Source: Metabacillus fastidiosus NBRC 101226 (GTDB lineage Bacteria; Bacillota; Bacilli; Bacillales; Bacillaceae). From it: a stretch of DNA of 33,354 bases. Positions 6,265 through 14,432 of this stretch are shown piece after piece (the stretch's first letter is position 1; the number at the start of each line of letters is the position of its first letter). The stretch spans positions 1-33,354 of the forward strand of contig NZ_BCVG01000033.1 of assembly GCF_001591625.1 (NCBI RefSeq), in the 5' to 3' direction. Under the pieces are notes generated by a model that did not search any database, had not been told where the DNA came from, and was given only the letters and a program-made list of their open reading frames with translations. Made by a program: the position numbers and the translations under genes.

Positions 6265-8877
6265 TTGAGCAATACACCCTATAGTGAAGATATTTTGGAA
6301 AAAATGTCTGATGCATTTTATTCCTTAACCGAAGACCTGAAAATTGAATACATAAATAATGTAACTGAACAGCTTTTAAAAATTAAACGTGAAAAAGTTA
6401 TTGGACAGTATATTTATGATGCTTTGCCGCACAATGACATAGATAATTTTGTAAAGCGTTATAAAAAGTTATTGTCAGATCAAAAACCTATAGAATTTAA
6501 AGAATATTTTAACGGAAGGTGGTATGAAATTAGAGCATTTCCTTCTAAGACAGGATTATCCGTATTTTTCAAAGATATTACAGTGCCAAAACAAGATGAT
6601 GAAAAAATAAATAGATTCATGTTCTCCTCTTCCTATGAAGAGGATGTAAGGTCTAATCCTTTGAAAATAGAATTTCATAAAGCGATAGAAAGTAATCAGT
6701 TATTGCTTTACTATCAGCCAAGAATCAATTTAAAAACCGGAAAAGTGACAGGAATGGAGGCTTTAGTAGCCCCTGAAACCTTCATCTTGGCGGTAGAAGA
6801 ATCAGAGGTTATTACATCTATCGGAACCTGGGTTTTGTATACAGCTTGTAAACAAAATAAAAAATGGCAAAAACAAGGTTTTTCAATAGTCGTATCTATT
6901 AATATATCAACTATTCAGCTTACTCAACCCAATTTAATTAAAGCGATTACAACTGTGCTTCAAACAACAGAACTTGATGCGAGTTTTTTAGAAATTGAGA
7001 TTTCTGAAATGATGACAGCTGATATTGAAGAGACCATTTTAATGCTACAGAGACTGAAGAAGCTAGGTGTTCGGATATGCATTGCTAATTTTGGTGAAAG
7101 ATTCCGTTCTTTAAGTTACTTGAAAAATTCCCTGGTAGATACATTGAAAATTGATCAATCGTTTGTTAGAGAAATTTGTAATAATGCAAATGATGAAATG
7201 ATTGTGAAAACAATCATTTCAATGGCTCATAATTTAAATTTGAATGTAGTGGCAGAAGGAATTGAAGCAAAGGAGCAGCTCGTTTTTCTGAAAGAGCATT
7301 TATGTGATGAAGGGGGTGGATCTTTCTTAAGTAATCCGCTTGCTGCGAATGAATTAGAAGGAAAGCTTTCAGATATTCAACAAATTGTTGAGAAACATGG
7401 GATTTTTAAAGATATAAACGAACGAGTATCGATGGAAGAATTACTTGGATTAGCTAAGAAAGAGTTACATGATACGGTTCGTTTACAGCAAGGGCTGATT
7501 TTTAAGTTTAAAAAAATAAATGGACGATTCATTCACACACTCTCTGATGGTGAGTTAATGTACCGTTTTGGATTTGTTCCTTCTCAAGTAATAGGCAAAA
7601 GTTTAGAGGAATTTATATTCAATGGAACTGCTGTTAAAATAACTTCCTATTATCAAAAAGCATGGGAAGGAGAAGAGTTTGTTTCTTATGAGAACGAGCT
7701 GAATGGAATTCATTACCTTGCAACTTTACGGCCTATTAAAGAAGATGGAAAAGTAACAGAGGTCATTGGTTCATGTATTGATATAACTTCCCGAAAAGAA
7801 GCAGAAGACAAATGGAGAGAAAGTGAAAAGAGATATAAGATTATTGCAGAAAACCTGATAGATATAATAATGTTATTGGATGGCAATGGAGCAATTTTGT
7901 ACGCATCGCCTTCTCTCGGAAAAGCGCTTGGTTTCCCATTAAAATCATATGTAGGGGAAAGCTCGTTTGATTTAATTCATCCTGAAGATAAGCAAAGAGT
8001 AATAATGGCATTTGAGCAATCGATGGAAAAGATGATTCCATCTCAGGTAGAAGCTCGTTTTTTGGATATAAATAAAAAATCAAAATTACTTGAAGGTCTT
8101 GGTACGCCGGTCATTGGAGAAAATGGCAGACCTGGATATTTTATTTTGGTGGGGAGAGATATTACAGAAAAAAGAAGAACAGAAGAAGTATTATCCAAAG
8201 TAGAGAAGCTGGCGATAGTAGGAGAACTTGCAGCAGGTGTTGCACATGAAATTAGAAATCCTCTTACATCAATAAAAGGATTTATCCAGCTATTCCAACA
8301 AGGAATGATTAAAAGGGAATTTTTCGAAATTATTTTCGGGGAATTTTTAAGTATAGAAGAAATTTTAAAAGAATTTATTAATCTTGCGAAACCACAAGAA
8401 ATTCAAGTAGAGAAGTTGAATTTAAAAGCTCTTCTTAAAGACGTTGAAATATTACTTAAATCAGAACAAAGTTTAAAAAACGTACAAATTTCTCAGGAGT
8501 ATAAACAGGAACTTCCGGAAATCATGTGTGATAGATATCAAATAAAACAAGTCTTTGTTCATATAATTAGAAATAGTATTGAAGCTATTCCGGATAGAGG
8601 TTATGTGAAAATTCAAGGAAGTGTAGAAGGAGACAATGTTCTTATAGAAATCATTGATAATGGTGTCGGTATGAGTAAAGAGCGTATTAAGCGATTAGGT
8701 GAACCTTTTTATAGCAATAAAGAAAAAGGCACAGGCTTAGGTTTAATGCTGTGCTTTAGAATTGTTCAGCAGCATAATGGAACAATAAGAGTAAAAAGTA
8801 AAGAAAATTATGGTACTGCTGTTGAAGTCAGATTACCTATAAAATGTACAAATAAAAAGGAATATAATGTGGACTAG
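6265..8877 (+). CDS. Orphan sensor histidine kinase with a degenerate EAL domain (PAS-EAL-PAS-PAS-HisKA-HATPase)
   Basis: The order is PAS (about 8-105), EAL (125-370), PAS (400-515), PAS (520-640), HisKA and HATPase. His661 lies in VAHEIRNPLTSIKGFIQL, the form seen in sporulation kinases KinA-KinE; the N box (RNSIEAI), DNGVGM and GTGLGL are intact. The EAL domain keeps Glu165, the Glu243-Glu248 motif, Lys295 and Glu331. It has lost the about 12-residue RWxHP loop after EALV, and the metal-binding DDFG reads ANFG (274-277). Phosphodiesterase activity is therefore unlikely, but c-di-GMP binding is possible. There is no membrane segment and no adjacent response regulator, so Spo0F is a plausible but unproven partner. 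TTG at 6265 is chosen for AAAGGAG seven bases upstream, over GTG at 6241. Confidence 0.88.
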   Translation: MSNTPYSEDILEKMSDAFYSLTEDLKIEYINNVTEQLLKIKREKVIGQYIYDALPHNDIDNFVKRYKKLLSDQKPIEFKEYFNGRWYEIRAFPSKTGLSVFFKDITVPKQDDEKINRFMFSSSYEEDVRSNPLKIEFHKAIESNQLLLYYQPRINLKTGKVTGMEALVAPETFILAVEESEVITSIGTWVLYTACKQNKKWQKQGFSIVVSINISTIQLTQPNLIKAITTVLQTTELDASFLEIEISEMMTADIEETILMLQRLKKLGVRICIANFGERFRSLSYLKNSLVDTLKIDQSFVREICNNANDEMIVKTIISMAHNLNLNVVAEGIEAKEQLVFLKEHLCDEGGGSFLSNPLAANELEGKLSDIQQIVEKHGIFKDINERVSMEELLGLAKKELHDTVRLQQGLIFKFKKINGRFIHTLSDGELMYRFGFVPSQVIGKSLEEFIFNGTAVKITSYYQKAWEGEEFVSYENELNGIHYLATLRPIKEDGKVTEVIGSCIDITSRKEAEDKWRESEKRYKIIAENLIDIIMLLDGNGAILYASPSLGKALGFPLKSYVGESSFDLIHPEDKQRVIMAFEQSMEKMIPSQVEARFLDINKKSKLLEGLGTPVIGENGRPGYFILVGRDITEKRRTEEVLSKVEKLAIVGELAAGVAHEIRNPLTSIKGFIQLFQQGMIKREFFEIIFGEFLSIEEILKEFINLAKPQEIQVEKLNLKALLKDVEILLKSEQSLKNVQISQEYKQELPEIMCDRYQIKQVFVHIIRNSIEAIPDRGYVKIQGSVEGDNVLIEIIDNGVGMSKERIKRLGEPFYSNKEKGTGLGLMLCFRIVQQHNGTIRVKSKENYGTAVEVRLPIKCTNKKEYNVD

Positions 8878-8908
8878 CTTTATAATATATGGTGTGAAAA
8901 AAGTGAGA

Positions 8909-8936
8909 ACCCGGAGGAGATATTCTCCGGGTTATT
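8909..8936 (+). terminator. Terminator-like hairpin after the EAL-kinase gene
   Basis: AACCCGGAG (8909-8917) pairs perfectly with CTCCGGGTT (8925-8933). The T-run is weak. Confidence 0.6.
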
Positions 8937-8997
8937 TGTAGCTTTGAAATAAAATTTGATTAAAAATATCGCAAAACCTATATTTTATCATAAATAA

Positions 8998-9041
8998 AAA
9001 GAAGCCATTTTGAAAAAAGAATAATCAAAATGGCTTCTTTA
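8998..9041. terminator. Bidirectional terminator between convergent genes
   Basis: AAAGAAGCCATTTTGA pairs with TCAAAATGGCTTCTTT around an A-rich loop, with A-runs and T-runs on both sides. It can serve both the kinase gene and the minus-strand pair at 9128-11130. Confidence 0.85.
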
Positions 9042-9127
9042 ATCATGCTCGATTATTAAAGCTATTACTCCTATTTAAATTGTCTAAGCCTTTGTAGGAA
9101 CAATATTAACGTAGTCTACCTCCTAGA

Positions 9128-9649
9128 CTAGATAAGTTCAGCTTTCTTTTTTCTAATAAAATCCCAAAAGCCACACATACACAATAAGAGCCCAAAAATA
9201 GTAATAAAGACAACTGGAGAAATTATTTTAACAAAGGAAAAACCAATCATCATAAAACCGACAATTAAATAATGATGAACAGTGTGTAAACGATAATTTT
9301 TCTGTTCAATATGCCAGGCACGAAAGTAACCCTGTAATAATCCTAAGATAACTTGCAATGGGAGGACAACATAGGGAAGGCTTTCAAATGAATTCTTTAT
9401 CCAGCCAATAAGTATATACACACATCCCATTCCTGCGTAAATAAAAGAGATGTAAGAATTATGCTTATTCTTTTTCGACTGAAAGATTCGGTAACCCCAA
9501 GCAGCCGCAAAAGAAAATATAGCAAAAAACCAAGCAAATAAGGTGAAAGTCAAAGATACTTCTTTTAACCAAATTATATAATATGGAAAAATAGCGACCT
9601 GTCCAACTGTAATAACAAGAGGTATATACCGTTCACTTTTATTATTCAT
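9128..9649 (-). CDS. Hypothetical multi-pass membrane protein, 173 aa
   Basis: Five to six hydrophobic helices with short polar loops are visible, with no catalytic motif and no recognised family. It begins 11 bases after the stop of the FAD oxidase gene, so the two are co-transcribed and probably work together at the membrane. The start at 9649 is chosen because AAGGAG lies six bases upstream, overlapping the stop of the gene before; an upstream in-frame GTG at 9664 would place this ribosome site inside the coding region. The product could be a membrane partner or electron acceptor for the oxidase, but that is only context. Confidence 0.75.
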   Translation of the reverse strand: MNNKSERYIPLVITVGQVAIFPYYIIWLKEVSLTFTLFAWFFAIFSFAAAWGYRIFQSKKNKHNSYISFIYAGMGCVYILIGWIKNSFESLPYVVLPLQVILGLLQGYFRAWHIEQKNYRLHTVHHYLIVGFMMIGFSFVKIISPVVFITIFGLLLCMCGFWDFIRKKKAELI

Positions 9650-9660
9650 GCTGCGCTCCT

Positions 9661-11130
9661 TCACTTTATGTAATAATCATAAAATAAATTCTGGAAGACT
9701 TCATTTGGATCTCTTCGTAATTTTTCTTCCTGGAATTTTTCCCATCCAGTATAAGACTCCATGAATTGTTCTTTTGTTTGATAACGATAATAAGGTAGGT
9801 AATAGGTTCCTCCATGTTCAAGGGTTAAGTTGGTCCAATCCTGGATAATTGCTGTGGCATTAGCAATCTCTTCTTCTTTTAATCCATGTTGAATTAATAC
9901 GACCAAACCAAACATATCTTCCTTGGCATAGTTCAAAGTCGTAAAGTTATCTTTAGCAGCATATCTTACTGTTATATTATGGACTTTAAAATCATCATTT
10001 TTGTCGTTAGCTGAGAGCAAATGTTTTAAATCATTTATGTATTCTTCGTAAGAATGAACTGGAACAAAAAACTCTTGCAACACTTCGACCCGACCAGGCT
10101 TAGTAAATTCCATAAATGTGGATTCCGAGCGCATAGCATTATTTCGAGTAGTCTTTTTCTCATCTATTGAAGCAATATATAGTTTTTGAGTTTCCCAAAA
10201 AAAATTTTCTGAAAATCCACCCTGTCTACCTAGATCAAGTGCAAGCTTAGTTAGCCGAACACCTTGTTCTTCTTTGAGTAAAGTTTTATCATCCTGTTTT
10301 CCTGTGTAATTGTAATTAATTACATACATTTCGTCTAAAAAGGAACTTGGAGCAACACTAACTCTTGCATAGTGCATAGCGGTATTATTATGATCTAATA
10401 AATTATTAAAGTAGGATTCATACTCATCTGTTTTCAATTTTTCTGTATGGATGATGTATATGTCATTTTCCGTTAATTCCAATGTCACATCTAAAATCAC
10501 ACCGAATAATCCATATCCGCCAAACACGTACTTCATCCATTCCTCTGAGTTATCTCGGGTTACTTTCTTTATTTCTCCTGTAGGGGTTAATAACGTCATT
10601 TCTTTTACTGTTCCCGCCATTGGACCAAAGCGAATATCTCGCCCGTGAGCATTTACTGAAAGGGAACCTCCTATCGTAAAAATTGACTGGGATTGAGTCA
10701 CTTTTAAAGCTAAACCATAAGGTATTATGGCTTCTTGGACATCTTCCCATGTTGCTCCAGCTTCTACACGAATGGTTTTTTCCAGCTCATCAATTTCTAA
10801 TATCCTGTTGAATGTCCGCATATCAAGAACGACACTATCTTTGTAATACGTATGGCCTCCTTGTGAGTGCTGTAATCCGGCAACTGAAATTTGCTGACCA
10901 TTTTTGTTTGCTTGTTTTACAATATTTTGTAATTCAGTGCGATTTTCTGCTTTAACTACTCTTTCAACACGTTCAGGAAGAAGGCCGGTATAGTCTGTTA
11001 CTAAACTACTTTGAGAGAGTCCGTATTTTCTTTTCTCGATTGGGATGTTCCATAAGATGAAGACCACAAAAATAACAACTAAACTCCCTATAAACCATGA
11101 TTTTTTAGATAATGCCGTTACCGTTTGCAT
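9661..11130 (-). CDS. Membrane-anchored FAD-linked oxidase (aldonolactone oxidase-like)
   Basis: The 489-residue protein starts with one membrane anchor (about 13-30), then a PCMH-type FAD-binding domain (about 52-215; AGLQHSQGGHTYY, VEAGATWEDV, SIFTIGGSLSVNAHGRD). It ends in a tail like that of D-arabinono-1,4-lactone oxidases (KLRRDPNEVFQNLFYDYYIK). Enzymes of this VAO-type family oxidise sugar lactones or similar alcohols; the substrate here is unknown. AAGGAG lies about seven bases before the ATG. It is the first gene of a two-gene unit with the membrane protein at 9128-9649. Confidence 0.82.
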   Translation of the reverse strand: MQTVTALSKKSWFIGSLVVIFVVFILWNIPIEKRKYGLSQSSLVTDYTGLLPERVERVVKAENRTELQNIVKQANKNGQQISVAGLQHSQGGHTYYKDSVVLDMRTFNRILEIDELEKTIRVEAGATWEDVQEAIIPYGLALKVTQSQSIFTIGGSLSVNAHGRDIRFGPMAGTVKEMTLLTPTGEIKKVTRDNSEEWMKYVFGGYGLFGVILDVTLELTENDIYIIHTEKLKTDEYESYFNNLLDHNNTAMHYARVSVAPSSFLDEMYVINYNYTGKQDDKTLLKEEQGVRLTKLALDLGRQGGFSENFFWETQKLYIASIDEKKTTRNNAMRSESTFMEFTKPGRVEVLQEFFVPVHSYEEYINDLKHLLSANDKNDDFKVHNITVRYAAKDNFTTLNYAKEDMFGLVVLIQHGLKEEEIANATAIIQDWTNLTLEHGGTYYLPYYRYQTKEQFMESYTGWEKFQEEKLRRDPNEVFQNLFYDYYIK

Positions 11131-11454
11131 ATTAACTCCTTTTTTATAAGCATGTTGTCATTTGAAATATTCGTGCTTTCATTATACAAATAAACAAGAA
11201 AACATGGTGTGAAAATTCAATTTCATTCCATGTTTTTGAACAACTATTTTATTTTTTTTAAGATTTTATTGTTGATAATCAAAGGAATAAACAGGTGCAA
11301 CTTTTTTGGGAATGGTATAACTTTCTTTAAACAGGTACATCTTTTCTCTAAAAGGTATAGTTATTATCATTGTAAAAATAGCAACAACAAAGCGGGACTC
11401 TTCAGTATGCCATTCAGTTTTAAAAACTCCAACAAAATAACTTTCAAATAAAGC
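11131..11454. other. Spacer between divergent FAD-oxidase and serA units
   Basis: This AT-rich spacer holds the promoter of the minus-strand oxidase (a TATAAT reading on the minus strand near 11180-11190) and no gene I can defend. A minus-strand frame at 11266-11472 has protein-like composition but only a TTG start and no ribosome site. Confidence 0.4.
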
Positions 11455-11483
11455 TTGAAGATCATGTAACAATCTGATAGAAT
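11455..11483 (+). promoter_or_regulatory. Sigma-A promoter of the ZTP riboswitch-serA unit
   Basis: TTGAAG (11455-11460), a 17-base spacer and TAGAAT (11478-11483) form a near-consensus promoter. The predicted start near 11490 puts the riboswitch at the very 5' end of the transcript. Confidence 0.7.
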
Positions 11484-11500
11484 GAAATCAAATCAAAAGA

Positions 11501-11568
11501 CTATATGTAACTGGCGAAACACGGATAACCGTGAGGGAGCATATAGTGTCGAAGCCGTTCGCCTGGGC
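11501..11568 (+). ncRNA. ZTP (pfl) riboswitch controlling serA
   Basis: The conserved pfl core is present: AACTGGCG (11509-11516), an ACGG-ATAA-CCGT hairpin, GAGGGAGC, and CCGTTCGCCTGGGCA at the 3' end. Outer helix P1 is CTATATG (11501-11507) with CATATAG (11540-11546). The class binds ZTP/ZMP, which build up when 10-formyltetrahydrofolate is short, and turns on purine and one-carbon genes. A terminator follows at once, so ligand binding should let transcription continue into serA. Control of serine synthesis fits, since serine is the main one-carbon donor. Confidence 0.88.
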
Positions 11569-11605
11569 AGAGGTAAGGGAATTTTCCCTTACCTCTTTCT
11601 GTTTG
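11569..11605 (+). terminator. Regulated terminator of the ZTP riboswitch
   Basis: A perfect 13-bp stem, AGAGGTAAGGGAA (11569-11581) with TTCCCTTACCTCT (11584-11596), has a minimal loop and a T-rich tail. It starts directly after the conserved GGGCA of the aptamer, as expected for an expression platform. Confidence 0.9.
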
Positions 11606-11762
11606 TTAAGAGGAAATAATAGTCGATATTATGGTGAAATTATATTATGATAGAGAGTGTAAGTTTTTATGAAATTTTAATAGCGACGTTTTTCCTCGAT
11701 TGCCATTTTATTTATGAATGAAGGAATTTAAAAAATTATTATAAAAAAGAGGGGCAAACAAT

Positions 11763-12962
11763 ATGAGCACAACGACTTTAGACAAAGTAAAAACAATTAA
11801 AACATTAAATAATATTGCAGAAAGCGGTCTAAATGTATTCAATAAAGGCAACTTTACTGTTGACAATGACAGTGAAAATCCTGATGCTTACGTTCTTCGC
11901 AGCTTTAATATGCATGCAATGGAGTTCGGTGATAATTTAAAAGCAATCGCACGTGCTGGTGCTGGTGTTAACAATATTCCAGTTGAAAGATGTACAGAAC
12001 AGGGAATCGTTGTTTTCAATACTCCAGGTGCTAATGCGAATGCGGTAAAAGAAATGATTTTAACGACATTAATCGCTTCATCTCGTAATCTTTTTGCCGG
12101 TGTAGCTTGGGCAAGAACATTAGAAAATGAAGGAGCAGAAATTCCGAAGCTTGTAGAAGCAGGGAAGAAGCAATTTGTCGGAAAAGAAATTAAAGGGAAA
12201 ACATTAGGTGTAATCGGATTAGGTGCGATCGGTGCACTTGTAGCGAATGATGCACTTGCTTTAGGAATGGATGTAATCGGATTTGATCCGTTCATCTCTG
12301 TTGATACAGCTTGGCATTTATCTAGCACTGTACAACGTGCGATGACAATTGAACAATTATTTGCTAATGCTGACTATATTACTGTACACGTTCCATTAAC
12401 AGATGAAACAAGAGCAATGTTTAATAAAGATACATTCGCTATTATGAAAGAAGACGCTTATATTTTAAACTTCTCACGTGGCGAACTTGTGAATGAAACA
12501 GATATGGAAGCTGCACTTGAGAGCGGAAAAGTCGGCAAATATATTACAGACTTCCCGAATGAAACTGTAATGAAAATGAAAAATACTGTTCCAATCCCAC
12601 ATCTTGGTGCTTCTTCAAGAGAATCAGAAGAAAACTGTGCAGTAATGGCAGCATACCAAGTGAAGGAATTTTTAGAAACAGGAAATATTAAAAACTCAGT
12701 AAACTTCCCGAACACGAACCTTCCTTATACAGGAAAAGCACGTGTGGCAGTATTCCATAAAAATGTTCCAAACATGGTTGGACAAATTACACAGGCGATC
12801 TCAAGCTATGAGTTAAATATCGCTGACATGGTGAACAGAAGCCGCGGGGAATATGCATATACAATGATCGATATCGATAATGAAGTGAATGGCGAGATTG
12901 GTCCTAAATTAGAAGAAACAATTAAACAAATCAATGGTGTTGTTATAACTCGCATCATCTAA
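11763..12962 (+). CDS. serA: D-3-phosphoglycerate dehydrogenase, short ACT form
   Basis: This enzyme oxidises 3-phosphoglycerate with NAD as the first step of serine synthesis. In 399 residues it has the dehydrogenase fold with the NAD motif GLGAIG (152-157), active-site Arg239 (NFSRGEL), Glu267 (FPNE) and His280 (IPHLGASS), plus a C-terminal ACT domain (about 326-399) for likely serine feedback. It lacks the intervening domain of the long B. subtilis-type SerA. The leader holds a promoter, a ZTP riboswitch and a terminator about 160 bases upstream. No serC or serB lies beside it. A ribosome site (GAGGGG) precedes the ATG. Confidence 0.93.
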   Translation: MSTTTLDKVKTIKTLNNIAESGLNVFNKGNFTVDNDSENPDAYVLRSFNMHAMEFGDNLKAIARAGAGVNNIPVERCTEQGIVVFNTPGANANAVKEMILTTLIASSRNLFAGVAWARTLENEGAEIPKLVEAGKKQFVGKEIKGKTLGVIGLGAIGALVANDALALGMDVIGFDPFISVDTAWHLSSTVQRAMTIEQLFANADYITVHVPLTDETRAMFNKDTFAIMKEDAYILNFSRGELVNETDMEAALESGKVGKYITDFPNETVMKMKNTVPIPHLGASSRESEENCAVMAAYQVKEFLETGNIKNSVNFPNTNLPYTGKARVAVFHKNVPNMVGQITQAISSYELNIADMVNRSRGEYAYTMIDIDNEVNGEIGPKLEETIKQINGVVITRII

Positions 12963-12971
12963 AATAGTAAA

Positions 12972-13004
12972 AGCCTCAATTCCTTTAAGGAGTTGAGGTT
13001 TTTT
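12972..13004. terminator. Terminator between convergent serA and deacetylase genes
   Basis: CCTCAATTCCTT pairs with AAGGAGTTGAGG, followed by TTTTTT. The stop codon of the minus-strand gene lies inside the stem, so it acts mainly for serA. Confidence 0.85.
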
Positions 13005-13737
13005 CATTGTTAAGCATTTTCTCGAATTCGTCGAGAGTTGTTGAATATTCAATAGGAAGTCTTGGTAAAAGATAAAGCTCATTGTCCATATTTTTCTCGG
13101 AAAACAGCTCAGGGACTGTTGTCAGTCCGAATGTGTAATATTTCTTCGTTTCTTCCACAACTTTATTATTGAAAAATCCATAAGGGTAAGCAAGTGCAAT
13201 GACAGGTTTGCCGGTTATCTTTTGAATTTTTTCCTTTGATTTCTTCAGCTCATATTCATAATTTGTTATTTTCCTTAAATCGGGATGTACAGCAGTATGA
13301 GACTGGATAGAAATGAAGCCGGAATTAGCTAATATTTTCAGATCGGCTTTTGATAAGCGGTTAGAGCGGCCAATGAAATCAGAAATAACGAAAATAGTTC
13401 CTTTTGGTTTAAAATCTTTGTTTTTTAGTTTTCGAAAAACAGCAACGGCATTTAAATTATTTTTATAGCCGTCATCAAAAGTAATAAAGACCGGTTTTTT
13501 TACAATATGTATCTTTTCCCATTCTTCAAAAGTTAATGGTGTATAACCGTGATCACGTAAATATTTCATTTGTTTTTCAAAATTTTCCGGAGAAACATAT
13601 AAATTTTTAGAGCCGTGTCCGCTAAATTCATCAATCGAATGATACATTAAGATCGGTATATTCTGCTTTGCCGAAACTTTTGATGGAGCAATTAAAACAA
13701 GAAAGCATAATAAGACTAAGGAAAGCTTTTTCATCAT
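12985..13737 (-). CDS. Secreted polysaccharide deacetylase (NodB domain)
   Basis: A signal peptide (about residues 1-23, ending VSAKQ) leads into a NodB-type carbohydrate esterase 4 domain. Motif 1 is TFDDGY (86-91), motif 2 is HTAVHP with metal ligands His147 and His151, and motif 3 is AYPYG. Such enzymes remove N-acetyl groups from peptidoglycan or surface polysaccharide outside the cell; the overall form (ILMYHSI start) resembles YxkH and PgaB/IcaB-type proteins. The substrate cannot be told. Two adjacent ATG codons are possible starts; the second (13734) is better spaced from GAGGAA. It is monocistronic. Confidence 0.88.
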   Translation of the reverse strand: MMKKLSLVLLCFLVLIAPSKVSAKQNIPILMYHSIDEFSGHGSKNLYVSPENFEKQMKYLRDHGYTPLTFEEWEKIHIVKKPVFITFDDGYKNNLNAVAVFRKLKNKDFKPKGTIFVISDFIGRSNRLSKADLKILANSGFISIQSHTAVHPDLRKITNYEYELKKSKEKIQKITGKPVIALAYPYGFFNNKVVEETKKYYTFGLTTVPELFSEKNMDNELYLLPRLPIEYSTTLDEFEKMLNNEKTSTP

Positions 13738-13780
13738 TATTCCTCGCTTTTTAACACTTAATATTCCTTAAGAATGTTAT

Positions 13781-13915
13781 TTTTATCCCAGCCTTAACGG
13801 GCAGTAAGACTCCCACTTCACGCGAGCAACGTATGTGTGATCCGCATCGTGCAGGCCTCAGCTAACCATTAGTGGGGAATGAGAAAAACCCCCACTGATG
13901 GAAGTTTCACTTTAT
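13781..13915 (+). repeat. Dispersed hairpin repeat, full copy
   Basis: It begins TTTTATCCCAGCCTTAACGG, shared with the copy at 33273, and ends GATGGAAGTTTCACTTTATT, shared with the copy at 1. CCCACT (13812-13817) can pair with AGTGGG (13871-13876), but AGTGGGG can instead pair with CCCCACT (13890-13896), so two exclusive folds are possible. There is no ORF. It lies between the deacetylase promoter and the thioredoxin-tldDE operon. It could be a non-autonomous IS200/IS605-like element or a non-coding RNA family; I cannot tell which. Confidence 0.75.
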
Positions 13916-14001
13916 TAGAGCTTTGAAAAACATAAATATGTACCAAATAAGCAAAGAAATGACCATCTTATACATCCTATATTGAAATAGATGAGGCAGT
14001 A

Positions 14002-14052
14002 ATGTATCTTAATACTTACTTAACAGATAAGAATTATGTTATTAATCAGTAA
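14002..14052 (+). other. Possible 16-codon leader or precursor ORF before trx-tldDE
   Basis: ATG at 14002 has GATGAGG five bases upstream and encodes MYLNTYLTDKNYVINQ, ending 21 bases before the thioredoxin start. The same frame is open slightly further upstream, so it may be only the tail of a lost gene. An alternative reading of the region is a weak promoter, TTGAAA (13982-13987), 17 bases, TATCTT (14005-14010). These readings conflict and neither is proven. Confidence 0.25.
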
Positions 14053-14073
14053 TTGAAATGGAGGCATTTATAA

Positions 14074-14412
14074 ATGGCAGTTGTAAAAGAAATAACAAAA
14101 GATAATTTTAAGCAGGAAGTTCTTAACGAGACTATTCCTGTTTTGGTAGATTTCTATACAGATGGGTGCGGTCCTTGCGAGGTCATTGCTCCTATATTGG
14201 AGGAACTGGCAGTTGAGCTGGAAGGAAGTTTGAAAATTAAAAAGTTTTATGTGGGAATAGAGGAACTGATCGAGAATTCCAATGACATAGTAAAGAAATA
14301 TGATGTAATGGGTTTTCCGACATTGTTTCTTTTTAAAAAAGGAGAGATTGTAAAAATGGTCATTGGGTCCTATCCGAAAGAGGAGCTTTTAGAGGCATTA
14401 GATATTAAATAA
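14074..14412 (+). CDS. Thioredoxin-like protein with a DGCGPC active site
   Basis: The 112-residue protein has the thioredoxin fold pattern: VLVDFYTD, Cys32-Gly-Pro-Cys35 and the cis-proline region GFPTLFLFKKGE. The residue before the first Cys is Gly, with Asp before it, where classic thioredoxins have a Trp (WCGPC). It has no signal peptide and is therefore cytosolic. It is the first gene of a run with tldD (20 bases downstream), tldE and two ABC genes, so it probably serves that system, for example by keeping a Cys-containing peptide or enzyme reduced. That role is inference. An ordinary redox role is also possible. Confidence 0.85.
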   Translation: MAVVKEITKDNFKQEVLNETIPVLVDFYTDGCGPCEVIAPILEELAVELEGSLKIKKFYVGIEELIENSNDIVKKYDVMGFPTLFLFKKGEIVKMVIGSYPKEELLEALDIK

Positions 14413-14432
14413 GAAAGAGTGGAGGAGGTACT

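Noticed and set aside
11209-11451. Plus-strand ORF of 80 codons in the same spacer
   Set aside because: Composition is that of AT-rich noise (Phe/Asn/Lys/Ile), with no ribosome site, and it overlaps the other frame.
11266-11472. Minus-strand ORF of 68 codons between the FAD oxidase and serA
   Set aside because: Its only start is a TTG with no ribosome site, its 5' end overlaps the well-formed serA promoter, and no family is recognised. At most a relic.
11888-12328. 146-codon minus-strand ORF inside serA
   Set aside because: It is the mirror frame of a clearly coding gene; Ala/Pro/Ser bias is the usual antisense artefact.
13920-14073. LytTR-type direct repeats upstream of the trx-tldDE operon
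   Set aside because: Searched by eye here and at 20757-20931; no pair with the right sequence and spacing was convincing.
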